From positions 5,600,978 to 5,664,977 of the forward strand of contig BCIA01000001.1 of assembly GCA_001599815.1 (NCBI GenBank): a stretch of 64,000 nucleotides of DNA, written 5' to 3'. Below, one piece after another: positions 10,289-21,898 of this stretch. The notes below the pieces were generated by a model. It searched no databases, had not been told where the DNA came from, and saw only the letters and a program-made list of their open reading frames with translations. Origin of the DNA: Furcasterigmium furcatum. Lineage: Eukaryota; Ascomycota; Sordariomycetes; Glomerellales; Plectosphaerellaceae. How positions within the stretch are numbered: position 1 is the stretch's first letter; each line of letters starts with the position of its first letter. Position numbers and translations under genes: made by a program.

Positions 10289-11525
10289 TTAGTAAAGCCG
10301 AGAGGGACGAAACAGATCCATGCCAACAAATTCCGGCGCCGAGTTGGGCTCCAAGTTCCTAGAAGCTAGGTGTTCCTTCCAAATAGCCGTGACGACACGG
10401 TGGAGGTCGCTCCAGCGGGCCGGGCCGGAGGCAATGCCGCGTGAGGCCGGGAAGGTGTGGTTTCCGACAACGTCATCGTCGCGGAGTGCCCAGTAGTTGG
10501 CTTTGCACGAGGGAGGGTGTCTGTAGGTGTAGCGCGGGTCCTGGTCGAAGAAGAGCATGACCCTGCGGCAGCGCGGGGCGTGGGTGAGGATGAGGTCGAG
10601 AACGCTGATGCAGGACTGCTCCGTCTTGAACTGGTTGTGGTTGAAGGCGATGCGCTGCACGCGCGAGAGGTCGAGGTGCTGAAGCAGGGCGACCTGCATG
10701 GACTCGGCCGCGATCTTGACGATGTCGGCGGAGTGGTTGAACCAGTATCCGCGCCGAGCGGTCTTGAAGAGCCCGAACTCGAAGGCGCCGGCTTCGAATG
10801 TGGCGCTGCGGGCTTCGCGGCAGACCGCCCGAAGGCGAGGAGGGGGGTAGGAAGAGCTGAGCCTGACCACGGGAGGGTCGGGTCGGGGTGTGGGCGCTGC
10901 TTGGCCATTTGCGCCCGCGTTCGCCGGGCCGTTCGGGCCGCCGACGGCGATGCCAGCGGTAGGAGCTTGGACGGGGCCAAAGTTGAACGTGACGACACCT
11001 CCAGCGTGGGCTCCGCCGGTAGCGTTAAGGCGATGAGGGGGGTCGAAATAGGGTTCGAAGAGACGGCCTGCAGGCAGGGCCATCTTCCAGATCCTCATGC
11101 GGAGCTCCGGGGGGAGTCTGTTGAACATGTGGAAAGTCTGATCGGCGTTTGCAGCACGTTGGCCCAGGCCAAAGTAAGGCGGTGGGACGGAGAGGAGATC
11201 ACTGATACTGGAGTTTCCATTGGCGATGTCATCAATGACATCGAGATCGAGGCTGCTGAAGGGGAACCGGGGCGGCGCCAGGGGCGGGGGTGCTGGCATA
11301 GATTAGCTACTGGAACTCCCGGTGAACGCCGAGGACAAACCCACCTTTGACAGAAGAGGACTTGGACGTCTTCTTCTTCTTCTCTGCTCGGAGGCTCTTG
11401 AGCTCTTCCTTTTGGTCGGACAGCTCCCGCTTCAAGTCCTTGACGACGTCCACGAGCTCCTTGATGGTGCTGGCGAGGGTGTTGACCTGGGCCTCCGATG
11501 GGTCATTCTGCGCCGTTGCTTCCAT
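10289..11525 (-). CDS. 2EXR-domain protein, intact copy
   Basis: Exon 1 (11525-11345) encodes a 60-residue coiled coil rich in Lys/Glu (IKELVDVVKDLKRELSDQKEE). A 52-nt intron (GTGGGT...GCCAG, branch GCTAAT) joins Lys60 to APPPLAPPRF, and exon 2 runs from 11292 to 10289, giving 394 residues. The 2EXR motif is FHMFNRLPPELRMRIWKMAL. Further conserved blocks are LRAVCREARS, GYWFNHSADIVKI, RIAFNHNQF and a C-terminal ending DLFRPSRLY. The domain is common and expanded in filamentous fungi and has no assigned biochemistry. The N-terminal coil suggests self-association. Its tail-to-tail neighbour has the same exon structure, which points to an inverted duplication. Confidence 0.87.
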
Positions 11526-12891
11526 CTTGGGCTGAAAGGCCAGGCGATGGCCTGATTACTTGCTACCAGCGGGTGTGTCAGTCGTGATCCTTCGGGGCGA
11601 GGCTTGGCGACAGCCGACCACCCCGGCTTGTTTGCTCATGATGAGAGGATGCACCCACTGATTACCAAGCCTTCCAAAGACGATATCCAATGCCGGTTTG
11701 CAATGAATATGACGGAAGTAAGGATGAAGAGGCTCGTCGGTTGGATTGAAGCCTCGATGGCTTCGACCCGATGGCAAGCTGGAGGCTGTGATGTCGAGAA
11801 ACAAAGGTTCGCTGTTGGTGACAGCGCGCTCGAGAGTTTGGTTTGGGGGTAGCGAATCGTAGCTGGCTGGTATTCCTCTATCGGGTTTTGGCTTGGAAGC
11901 CCCGATTCAAGTCCGAATAGCCGATAAGAGCACGGGCCATACAGGTGTCAGAACCTCCCACCTCTCTTATGCAATCGCGTCCACCAAGTACAGACTGAAA
12001 AGGGGCACCCGCGATACTTGACGAATGCTCGACAATAGACTCAACAGCAAGATCCTGCTATGCTGATTGTTTTGTCGTAGTTGAGGTACATACAATTGGG
12101 ACTACCTTAGTCATGGATGCCCATTCCCAGGCCCACACAACGCTCTTGTCAGTGTTGATCCTAGAAGCTCAAGGCGAAACCAGAAGATCTAATACCGAAA
12201 CTTCGCAGAAGCTATAATATGGCCGAAATGAAGTCACCATCGGGATAGCAGAAAAGTTTCTTTGAGTGGTGTGGAATAAAGAAATTAGCTCTCATCTAGA
12301 CTTTCGATATGGAAAGCCGTATTACATCCATGCGCTGAACTCCCTTCACGGTGAAAGATCTACATCTAAGTTTGATTTTAGCAGCGGCTTCCCACATCAA
12401 ACCAACGTTTGTCTTAGGACTTTCCTCCATCTGTCTCTGAAGTGGCTACGTCGCTACCTTCTCCCTTGCTGCTTTGAGCTGAACTGAAGCATGCACGGGA
12501 AACAAGCAGGTAGGCAAAAGATTGCGCAGGAGACGGCCACGCCAAATTCCGCAATGCTGAACTCAAGGGTTTTGTCTTGGAATCTGCAACTGCTCTGTTT
12601 TTCAAGTAAGGTAGCTAAGGAGAAACTACGTGACTGCTGTTTTGAAGGTTGGATGCGAGCGGCCTCCTCTTGTGTTTGTTTGCCTGACTTTTGACGTGAT
12701 TCGGCTCCTGCCTTTTTATCTGTGTCTCATCTTGCGTGCTCCTCCTTTTCCTCGCGCGCACACAAGTCTCGGCGGCTTCAACACCAACCAACCACGCGGG
12801 TCGCATCGACAACACTACATATCGCCGCGGCGACCACTCCGCTTCCGCACCTCCTCTACAAGTCGCATATATCCATTCCTTCCTTTCTTAG
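11526..12891. promoter_or_regulatory. Divergent promoter region, 2EXR / BTB-like genes
   Basis: About 1.37 kb between divergent start codons. The side next to 12892 is a long pyrimidine-rich leader (about 12660-12890). No ORF over 120 codons, RNA gene or repeat is evident. Confidence 0.5.
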
Positions 12892-15283
12892 ATGGCTTCA
12901 AAGTCGTGGGCGGAGATCGCATCTTACCCGAAGAAGCGGCCTACTTCCTCCTTCGAAGCAGATTGGCCTGAAGCGCCCTCTTTCCCACCTCTTCCCACTA
13001 TTGTTTTGACGGGCCAAGAACTTGAGGCAGGCGTCAAGTTCTCGTGGTCTGAGAACCCTAAGCATCTGGTAAGTTTATTTTCTGATAAATCTCCTTCGTG
13101 AACTTTGACTTGGATCTTCCCTTTCACTCACCGACAACACATTCACTCTGCCTTCTATTCCCATACCTAAAATTCCGGGATCCTACTGTGCAACCATCAT
13201 TCTCCGCTGGACTGTTTCCTTCTTCCTCTTTCTTCTTCACAACATTTTCTCAATGGACGGGGCTCAACAGTCTTTCTAACAAACGTCAGCAAAACTCTCC
13301 TCCTGAAAGCGTCAACGATCCTACTTCAGACATGGACATCACCAAGGAAACCGTCGCCTCAGAGCAGGCCGAGACACCCTCCATCAGGCTGACGCCCATC
13401 TTCACCGTCGCTTCTCTTTTCGACGAAGATGAATCCAACACCACCGCCAGCTCCAGCGCCGGCATCCGCGAGGATAGTGACGACAAACTAGTCAGCGCTC
13501 TTGACGAGTTTGATCTCGCCATCTCCGACATCATCCCCCTCCCGAACACCGCCCAAAACGATCTAGACGCCAATGTCGCTTTTGAGAGCCTCAGTGAACA
13601 TGAACAGGTGACTGGCCCGTCCAACAAAACCGGCATCGTCAACACCACCGTCCAAGAGAACAAGCTCGAATCATCTTCTGCCATTGCCGAAAACATCATC
13701 CGCAATGTCACCGCCGACACTTCTGCCGACACTGAGAAAATTCTGACTACTGCTGTTCACAAAGCTGAGGACAACGTTCATGCTCATTCAGAGAATCTCG
13801 ACTCTTCCCTTGTCGTGCTCGACGCTGCCACCAATGATGCTCCCAACTTGATCACGTCTACCCCTGCTAAGACCGAGCATCAGCGTTCCCTCGAGGACAC
13901 GATTGCTGCAGAGATCGCCCTCCCAGCTGATCATGAATCCGAGTCCATCACATCCGAAGAGCAGGAGAAGATCGACGCCAAGCGCAAGGGAAAAGCCAAA
14001 GAGATCATCCCAGTCGAAGCAACCAGCGTAGACGCTCCGACCAAGGCTTCCTCCACCACTCAGCTCGATGAGATGATCAACATCACAGAGACTCAGAGCG
14101 ACTCTTCCCCTCCTTCTCAGCAGCAGAACATCGCATCGGCTTCCTCATCTTCCTCTGCCGGACCCTCCTCAACTCTAGCCACTGAGTCCCGTATCGGCAA
14201 CATCTCGTTCTCGGCCGCACCAGACTCCGGCAACCGCAAGCCGCATCCCTCCGGCCTCACCTACCAGGAGCGCTATGACCTGGTCAAGAAGCAAGTCGAG
14301 GCTGCCCGTGACCTCCGGCGTGCCAAGGAGTATGTTCTTATTTCCCCCTTTCATGCAGAGTTTTCTGGTACCGGATGCTAACAAGCAGGCAGACTCAAAG
14401 CAAAGGGAGAAGAGGCAGTCGACATCGTCTTTGTCTTCAACGAACCGGATGGCGGGGTCACCGAGTTCGAGTACCATCGCGAAGTCATCGCCAAAGAGTC
14501 TGGCTATCTCAGGGGCAGGATGCCTCCCCCCAATGAAGTAAGTAGCGCCCGAGCGAGCGCATCCTCACGCAAGTGGTCGCTGACTGGGTATTTGCAGGAC
14601 GGATCCAAGGTCGGCATGTTCATGGGATCGTGGCCCGGCCCAATCATCAACCTGGTCTTCGAGTTCATGTACACGCACGGTATGTCCCTGCCCCTGATCC
14701 AACTTGCCTGGTCCCGCGACGGCAGCCTGCTCACGTATCCATCCGGACAGAGATCAAGACATGCGAACCCCCCGCCGAGGACAACTTCTACGACATGGGC
14801 CCGGTGGCTGCCAACAGCTACCAGTACGTTCTGGCGTGCGCCTTCGACTGCCCCCGGCAGCGGCAGTACCACCTCGAATGCCTCACCAAGATCGCGGAGG
14901 TGGCTGCCCGGCAGTCGAAGGGGGGTTTCAGAGGCTACCAGCTGGCGTACTGGGAGTTCTCCATGTGCGAGGAGAAGCTCCGCATGGCGAACCGAGTCGT
15001 CTTCCAGGAGCGTCTCTACTCAGAGATGCAGCGGCCCTTCCGGGTCCTCCTGTCCCGCATCAACGCGGTGATGGTGCCCTGGCTCCTTCGCGGGAAGTAC
15101 ATGGGGGTCATAATGTCCCCCTTGTGGTTCGAGATGAAGGAGGAGTACCTCCCCTGGCGGGAGGCCCTGTGGCACTACCGTGCCACGGGGCAGGTCCAGA
15201 GTGATGACTGGACTTGGCTCGGTCCCCAGATGACGGAACAGCAGATCTCCGTGGCGCTCGGCCGCTTCGGCGGGGGCTTTTAA
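12892..15283 (+). CDS. Large disordered protein with BTB-like domain
   Basis: Exons 12892-13068, 13290-14329, 14393-14537, 14598-14679 and 14751-15283 give 658 residues. The introns have CTAAC or CTGAC branch sites. Residues 1-59 start MASKSWAEIASYPKKRP. Residues 60-400 are acidic, Ser/Thr-rich and probably disordered. From about residue 410 there is a BTB/POZ-like segment: DIVFVFNEPDGGVTEFEYHR then EVIAKESGYLRGRM and a short helical block ending NLVFEFMYTHE. The C-terminal 180 residues form a Cys- and Trp-containing domain (YQYVLACAFDCPRQ; LSRINAVMVPWLLRG; WTWLGPQM). Fungal BTB-like proteins of this kind are common and uncharacterised. Some serve as Cul3 adaptors, but no BACK or Kelch region shows that here. 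Confidence 0.8.
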
Positions 15284-15399
15284 GCCCGTAGACAGACGAT
15301 CGGGGAGGAAACGGGGGCGGGCGTTTTGGGAACTGTTTGGTTTGGAGTTTATAGGACTTGCGCGCGCGCGCGGAGGGGCGGCGGCCCCCAATACATCAT
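15284..15399. other. Short spacer with (CG)6 tract
   Basis: 3' flank of the BTB-like gene. An alternating (CG)6 tract at 15361-15372, a Z-DNA-prone sequence, is followed by a G-rich run. Confidence 0.4.
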
Positions 15400-16005
15400 G
15401 ATTGACGAGCTTTTACCGACTTCCACTCTCATGATGTGTCTCACGTACTCTACCTTGGTATTTTCGTTGCGTGCGGACTCTTCCAGGTCAACGACAGCGC
15501 CTCCAGAGCTGTCGGAGTATATCATGCCACTGCCACGTCTTATCCGGGCCTCCCTCATCGACATATTCTGCCCGGCCGGCTCTCGAAGCGCTGCGCTGCG
15601 CATGCCAACCCCGAGAATAAGGATTATCTCATCCGTCTCTGCCTCGGTGTCCGTCGCCCAAACCCTCTCTATACCGCGGATGAAGACTCCTTCACTCTTC
15701 GTAACTTCAATCTCACACTGGACCGGATGGAGCACCTAGGGATCGACCCAATCCTGGTTGTGACGCCGATGGCCGAAGCTCTGGCTACCATACACTGGGC
15801 AGTACATCAGGACGCCCGCCGACATCGAGTTCGCTCTCGGCTCCGCACCAGAAAAACGCATCACAGCTCCTCCAGCGCCCTCGAGTTGGATCCCAAGGCC
15901 ATGCAAAGCAGAGACTCTTACGGCAGAAACTACACGATTGACAAGACAATATTCAGAGGTAGCGGGACGGTCGTCGTCACTCCACCTCAGTTGTGAAATG
16001 GTCAA
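15400..16005 (+). pseudogene. DUF3669-type gene relic
   Basis: Three conserved-looking blocks lie in order but in alternating frames. Frame 2 at about 15515-15595 reads SEYIMPLPRLIRASLIDIFC. Frame 1 at about 15595-15815 reads HANPENKDYLIRLCLGVRR, then FTLRNFNLTLDRMEHLGIDP and MAEALATIHWAVHQDA. Frame 2 again from about 15818 reads ADIEFALGSAPEKRITAPP. Together they match my memory of the fungal DUF3669 layout (LRNFxLxLDxMxELGxD ... MAEALAxxHWxxxxDAxDIEFxLG). The two shifts have no splice sites that would explain them. The usual C-terminal continuation is missing. The family function is unknown. The same stretch is also largely open on the minus strand, but that reading lacks motifs. Confidence 0.55.
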
Positions 16006-16324
16006 CGTGTAATTAACCCGATGATCACGAACCTCCAGCTGATCGCGGAGCTTGGGCCATCGGACAGGGGCTCAGCTGGCAAGTTGTGGGGTGCACTACT
16101 GCAGTGCAGCGCTCGGCGTAAACAAAAGAGTAAGCTGCAGTGAGATTTGAACATCATCTCTCACCTTCCCAGACCCTGCCTAAGATTCCTTATCCTCACG
16201 CAAGGTGCGTTCTTGAGCGTGCAATCGGGTTTGCATCGGCCCGTGTTGCTTGGAAAAGGGGCAGATCAAGCCGGCGACAGCCAATGAAGCCTCATCGCGC
16301 CTCGAGCTCTCCTCCTCGCGCGCC

Positions 16325-19300
16325 ATGTATCGACCGTCGGAACGAGTCCGACCATCTTATCGGGACAGGTCAAGATCACCTGCCCGACAAGCCTCACAGC
16401 ATGCCCGTTTCGGCTCAGACGCACCGGCTGCCCGTTACTTCTCTTCCAGACCGCCGCGCTCCGACTCGGCCTCCAATTCGGGAGGAGATGGAGAAGGCGG
16501 TGACGATGATGAGCTCGACATTATCACCTCCCGCCGTCGTGGGCCAACCTCACCTCGGAACAGGTCAACCTACGGTGTCTCTGAGCACTACCGCTCCGCG
16601 GATGTCCCAATGTCGAGAGCCATGCCCCAGGAAAGGGCCCGGGAGGACTTCGCCACGAAAGTCGCCGCATTCAAGCTGCCGGGGTTGCCTTCCGATCAGC
16701 AGTTCGAGTCCATCGAGAGCATCTTCAGCGGCTCCGGAGATGAGAGCACGCAGAGAGCGCTCGCCGAACCCTCCAATGCCATTAATGTCTATCACTCCCA
16801 GTACACTGGCGATAGCATCTCCGAGGGCTCGCACTCGGCGTCATTGACTGTTCGACATGACGCCAAGGGAAAGGCTTCCACTCTTCTCCGCTGGCTGTAG
16901 GTAGTGTATCTGATCTAGAAATTGGACATCTCGACTGACTGTCAAATTAGACACGTCAAGCAGGACGTCATGAGCCTGGAAGGCTTCTCCGTAAGTGGCC
17001 GCCGAAGCGCTTTCATCCATGATCTGATCATGTCCTGACCTGACAAACCCAAGGAACAATGCATGAAGCTCCCAGCATTGCCCGAGAGCCACAGGTCGGC
17101 CATCTCAAAACTGCTCTTCGAAGTCAAGAAGTCCTATTCCAAGCCCGTCTGGACCTCCAAGAATGCCACCGTCCGCCACATGGCCCCCGGCTTCCATCAG
17201 GTGCCCATCCGCCCCGACAAGTTCATGACCAAGGAATCCAGGTCGACTAAGGACTACGCGACCTGGTTTTCCATGCCGTACTTGGCCCTCGAGAAGTACA
17301 GCGGCCTCGAGGCATCCTCCGATCCGGCAGCGTATCCTACCCCGACGTTGCTTCAAGCCTCGTACGCCCGCATCGCCCAGAAGCGAGACATGGCCCAAGT
17401 CGTCCGCCAGGTCGGCGTTGGAAGCGACACGTCCTGCTTCCACATTCCTCAGCTGTGGTGCATCGTGGTTGGCGAGTCGCTGCTGCTCACCTGCGGCATA
17501 ATGTCAGAGCAAGAGCTTCGAGGCGAGGGGACGATGGACGCCGGGAAGATTCTTCCTACCCAGAAGGCGGTCGCAATCGTCTCGGAGCCGCCGATGGAAG
17601 TAAACTCCAAGGACACCATTGATGCTCGGATACTGGTTCGGTATGAAAACGCGGTTCTCTGGGCCTTTCCGGCTCGAGATTGCCCGACGTTCTTCGGCTT
17701 CAGAGCTAGGTTTCGCGAGTTCTGGCCTCGCGTGGTGCTTTTCCGCTACCGAGGCGATATCGTGTCCAAGGAGACGTGGGAAAGTCGCGTGCTCCATGAC
17801 ATGCGCACGTACAAGAAGGACGTCGTAGTGACGATGGAAGTCAGGTAATGCGAGCATCTCCCGCCCTGCCGGGATCCGTTGTTAACAAACCCAGTGCTGC
17901 GGCCAGTCTTCCTGCTCGAACCGAACTGAAGGGCGAGTCCTTTGGCGTCAGACATGTATCCCCGAGGCCATCTCGAGGCGACAGGGCCCATGAGAAGGCG
18001 GAGCGACAAGGCGACACCAAGGAACAAGCCAAGCCGACTGCGGCGCCAGCCATCTCATCAGATCGCCAGTTCCATGCCTTTTCTTGGCTCAAGTCTGAGA
18101 AGCACTCCCCAGAGAACATTCGTCAAGGCATTCAGAAGAGCATGAGCGAGATCGACAGCTTTTTCACGAGCGCCTCGAATTCTCCGTGGGATCGAAAGTA
18201 TCTCAAGGCCGAGCCGTCACTGCAATCTGACGTCTTCGCCGCCCTCGAGCGCGGCCAGGGCCAACCCGCCCGGATTGCCAGAGACGACGACGAGGATGGC
18301 AAGGAGACACGCGAGGCGAAAATCGAGCTGTACAATGCCGCCAAGATGCTCTACAACTTCTTTCTGCCCCCGAACATCGTTAGCAAAGTCTCCAGCAAGT
18401 ACTGGGGTGCCATTAAGGGTCTCGTCTCGGATGAGGTGGGTAGCAAACCGTCGAAGCAGTCTTGCCTGTTCGGGAGTGGCTAACTTATCCTAGGAGGTCG
18501 ATACGGATGCGGCCCGGTATAGAATAAGAAGCCCTGAGCAGCATCGGAATGTCAGGGCCATATTGCACATCCTCAGGCGACATGCACCACAAATCATTGC
18601 GTTCAACGAGCTGCTGAACGAATCCTCGGACGCCGAGAGGAGCGCAGTCCGCATCCCCGGCGATCTGGTGCAAGCCTGGCTTCTGCTTGTTATGGGCCTC
18701 ATTCGGGCTGCTGCCGATGACCATGACTGGGACGACCAGGTTGAGAAGGCCATGGAAAAGATACAAGCAGGGATGAGCCAAATGGTTGCTTCATTGCCAG
18801 GCCCGAGCCTGACCTCCAGCGCACTGGTCTTGCCCATGGACCTGTTGTCGCTGATGCTGCCTCGTCTGCTCTCGGATTCGAACGGGCACCGCCCCGGGTA
18901 TAGCCAGATCTATTCCGACTACCTCCAAGGGCTTGTGAGTGTACCCCTAGCATAGCTGTCCTTCCACACGAAGTATTGCTGCTCACGAACTGTTGTAGGA
19001 AACTGAGATCATGGGCATGAAGTCGGACATCTCCTACCAGAACCGCATCAATCTGGCTCAGCAAGAGATCTCGGTGATTCGCAAGATCCTCGAATCACAA
19101 AAGTCCATTCTCCGCAAACTTGTACTGGCGCAAGGTGAGTAACACGTCCAAATCCACAGCCATTCCCAGTCAGGCCCTGATGCATTGAGAATCGCAGTCG
19201 ACGAGCCTACTGTGAGGGCAATACGGCGTCGAAACCGGTACGACGACGACGGCGACGACGACGATCGTAATGAGAACCTTCAGCAGGACTACAAGGATTG

Positions 19301-19947
19301 GTCTAGGCTGTCGCCGACAGACCCCCGCGGCTTGCGGATGCTGCTCTTCCGCGAGTGTGCGTCCCTGTTGCGAGGAGCATCGCAGGACTTTGAGGAGTAC
19401 GAGTTCCAAGCCGGCTCGCTGGAGCAAATGGTCCGTTCATACCCCCTTTTCACCCCTGAGCTATTGCTGACTCGCATGGCAGAATATGAACAAGGTTTCC
19501 GTCACCAAAGACCGGCAGGAACAGCTCCTGTACGCGTTTACTGTGGTGACCATCATCTTTCTCCCGATGGATACTGTGTCGAGCATCTTCGGCATGAACA
19601 CGGCCGACGTTCGCGACATGGAGCTTACGCAATGGGCCTTCTGGGCGACCGCCATACCCACTGGCATCGCCGTGATCCTCGCGGCGCTGTGGATGGTCGG
19701 GGCCTACGGGGAGCTGGCAGCTTGGCTGGGGAAGAAGTTCAGGGCGGCGGGCAACGATTTAGTGTTGGAGGATCGGCCTCCCCCATACCAGCGGGTTGTT
19801 GGGGAGGGGATTCTCGCCGGTCGACGTGCCGCACGTGTTGCCGTCCAGCCTCGGGTGTATGATGAGTACGATGATGAGTGGGGAGAGCGGTTCAGGCCCG
19901 ATGAGAGGGTGACGAGGCGGGCAGGGTATCGGGTTGTTGACCGATGA
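16325..19947 (+). CDS. CorA-like Mg2+ transporter-family membrane protein
   Basis: Eight exons: 16325-16896, 16951-16990, 17054-17844, 17895-18435, 18494-18934, 18999-19134, 19198-19430 and 19483-19947, encoding 1,072 residues. All introns are 50-64 nt. The CorA signature GMN is at residues 955-957, directly after TM1 (about 934-954, YAFTVVTIIFLPMDTVSSIF). TM2 is at about 969-993. The sequence KVSVTKDRQEQ just before TM1 is typical of the CorA stalk helix. The preceding 900 residues are a cytosolic extension with a Ser/Arg-rich start (MYRPSERVRPSYRDRSRS). Fungal CorA-like proteins of this size are common and mostly untested, so divalent-cation transport is inferred. The acidic run DDDGDDDDRNEN before the membrane part could bind cations. 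An upstream in-frame ATG at 16250 is possible. Confidence 0.9.
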
Positions 19948-21245
19948 GCAAGAGGGCGTGCTTGCAGGCCTCAATGCCCAGTACTTACTTAGGTAACAGG
20001 TCGACATCATCTTCTGTGTCTCGTACATGCATGATTCAGGGGATGCGAGTCGACCCCGATGAGAGGAGATTCTGGTTGAACCGGACATCGCCGCAGGCTT
20101 CACCACCTAGCTGCCCGCCCGAGCAAAGCACGAGGAGGAATCAGCGGCCCTCAACAACGAGTCGGTGTCCTCCTCGTTGGGCGTCAGGATGGTATGAGCT
20201 GGGCCCGAACTGGCTGCCACATCACCCAACGAGCCAGGTCCAGCCCTGTCCGTCGAGTCCCTCCGTAGGTAGATCCAGGGTCCGTCCAAGCGTCCATCGG
20301 CCTTGGAACTTGTCGGAAAGCCAGCATTCCCCGGACGGGAGATCGCTGGAGGGGTCTAAGAGAGCGCGATTTGATGGCCCCGGGGCTCTTCTAGACCGTT
20401 GGGCGCGTTGAGACCGGACTGAGGCCGTGGTCGAGCTGGGCTGACGAGCTGTAGACTTGGGTGAAACTGGAGAAAACTTGCATCGGGCGGGATTGGGGAG
20501 CAGACAGATGCAGGGACGTCCCTTGCACGTGGCAGGAAGCGGGGCCTGCGCCTGGCTGCCGATGAGGCGGCCGTGGTGCCAAGATGTCATCCGAATCCTG
20601 ATTTGGGGGCGTGACGTGCATGTGCTGGTGGCGTCATAGGGCCTCGATCACCAACTTTCGACATGCCTGCCCCCCTTCCATCAGGTCGTCTTCCAGACTT
20701 TGCTGAACCAACCTGCTTGAGAACGTGGCCTCGACGCCCAAGACATCATTAGTACTAGGTACGTACACCAGAAACCCGTTTGACGACCAAGTCCCCGGGC
20801 CGAGTCCCCTCTTTGAGCGCTAAATCCCACCCCGGCCCTTGGAGGCCCGTCCCTGCCGAGGATCGAGCCCAACACCTGACCGTCGTCTTTGTCTATTTAT
20901 CGACCGCTGTCACCCGACGACCAACATATCCTTTTCTTCTCGATCTATCCTGGGACCCTACCAGCTGATCATCTTACTTCAGTTTCTTCTGCGCAGCTAT
21001 CTGAGATTCCAACTCGGAATTGCCAGACGATTACGGCTATCTCCAGATACCTCCTCGGCATCAACACTCACTCCAACGACGTCAGCAGCTGAACGGCCCC
21101 TCGAACTCCCGTCACCAACTCAATATCAGCAGGTGTAGGCCACACGGCGCACTTAGATCCCTTCAGAGATCCTGCAAGCACCCGCCCGCTCCCGCAGCTC
21201 TGCAAAACCCTAAAACCACCGCTTGAGACGTTCCAGTCGTCCAAA
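19948..21245. other. Intergenic, no gene seen
   Basis: About 1.3 kb. The distal part (20870-21240) is pyrimidine-rich and probably the promoter and leader of the proline-rich gene. ORFs such as 19944-20411 and 20222-20590 show no motif. No repeats beyond short TAGGTA-like words near 20755. Confidence 0.5.
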
Positions 21246-21898
21246 ATGGGTGCGTGTAAGACCCAAGCCGTGCCCCTCCCAACACGCTCTAACCCTGTCC
21301 CCCAGCTCACTCCCACTACTCCTCCCACCACCACGGGCCGACCAAGAAGCGCCTCTATCTCGAAGAGCCCACCCGCGACAGCGCGACCATTCGCACTCGC
21401 GTCACAACCTTCGTCCCCCCGCCGCCTCCTCCCCCTAAGAAGAAGCCCGAGAAGAAGCCCTGCCCTCCGCCGGTCGTCGTCCCACCGCCACCACCACCAC
21501 CTCCTCCCCCTCCACCGGTGATTGTCGAGCCGCCCCCTCCGCCTCCTCCGCCGCCAGTGTGCGAGCCCGACCCTATCGACGTCATCGCCGTCGACGTTGA
21601 CCCCTCGGAGAAGCGCCGCCGCCGCCGCCGCTCCCACTCCCGCCACACCAAGTCCCGCGAGGTCATCATCGAGCGGGAGAAGCTGATCCCCATCCGCGTC
21701 CCCGTGCCGGTCCCCGTGCCCCAGGAGCCGAAGTACGAGACTTTCAGATATGTCGACGCTCCCCGCCGTCCGTCGCCGCCGCGGATCTGCCCGCCGCCCG
21801 AGCGAGAGGACGAGCGCACCAGGATCCTGATCCAGGACAGGCGGAGGGAGCAGGAGTACTATGATGGGTACAGCTCGAGTGGACACAGCCGGTACTGA
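21246..21898 (+). CDS. Proline-rich basic protein with a 4-nt first exon
   Basis: Exon 1 is just ATGG (21246-21249). Intron 21250-21305 (GTGCGT...CCCCAG, branch CTAAC) leads to exon 2 (21306-21898), and the joined frame encodes 198 residues starting MAHSHYSSHHHGPTKKRLYL. Two poly-proline blocks (about residues 39-45 and 61-84, up to 11 prolines in a row) flank a Lys/Pro linker. They are followed by an Arg run (EKRRRRRRSHSRH), a VPVPVPVPQEPKYETFRYVD segment and an Arg/Glu-rich tail ending SGHSRY. The composition suggests a disordered scaffold or SH3/WW-binding protein. I do not recognise a family. Without the tiny first exon the large ORF has no suitable ATG near its N-terminus, which supports this model. 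Confidence 0.75.

Noticed and set aside
10457..11350. 297-codon + strand ORF over the intact 2EXR gene
   Set aside because: Antisense shadow without motifs. The minus-strand model has a clean intron and a 2EXR signature.
15349..16005. Minus-strand gene interrupted by a single TAG at about 15737
   Set aside because: The + strand blocks match a known fungal family layout, while the minus reading has none. In-register antisense openness is expected for GC-rich codons.
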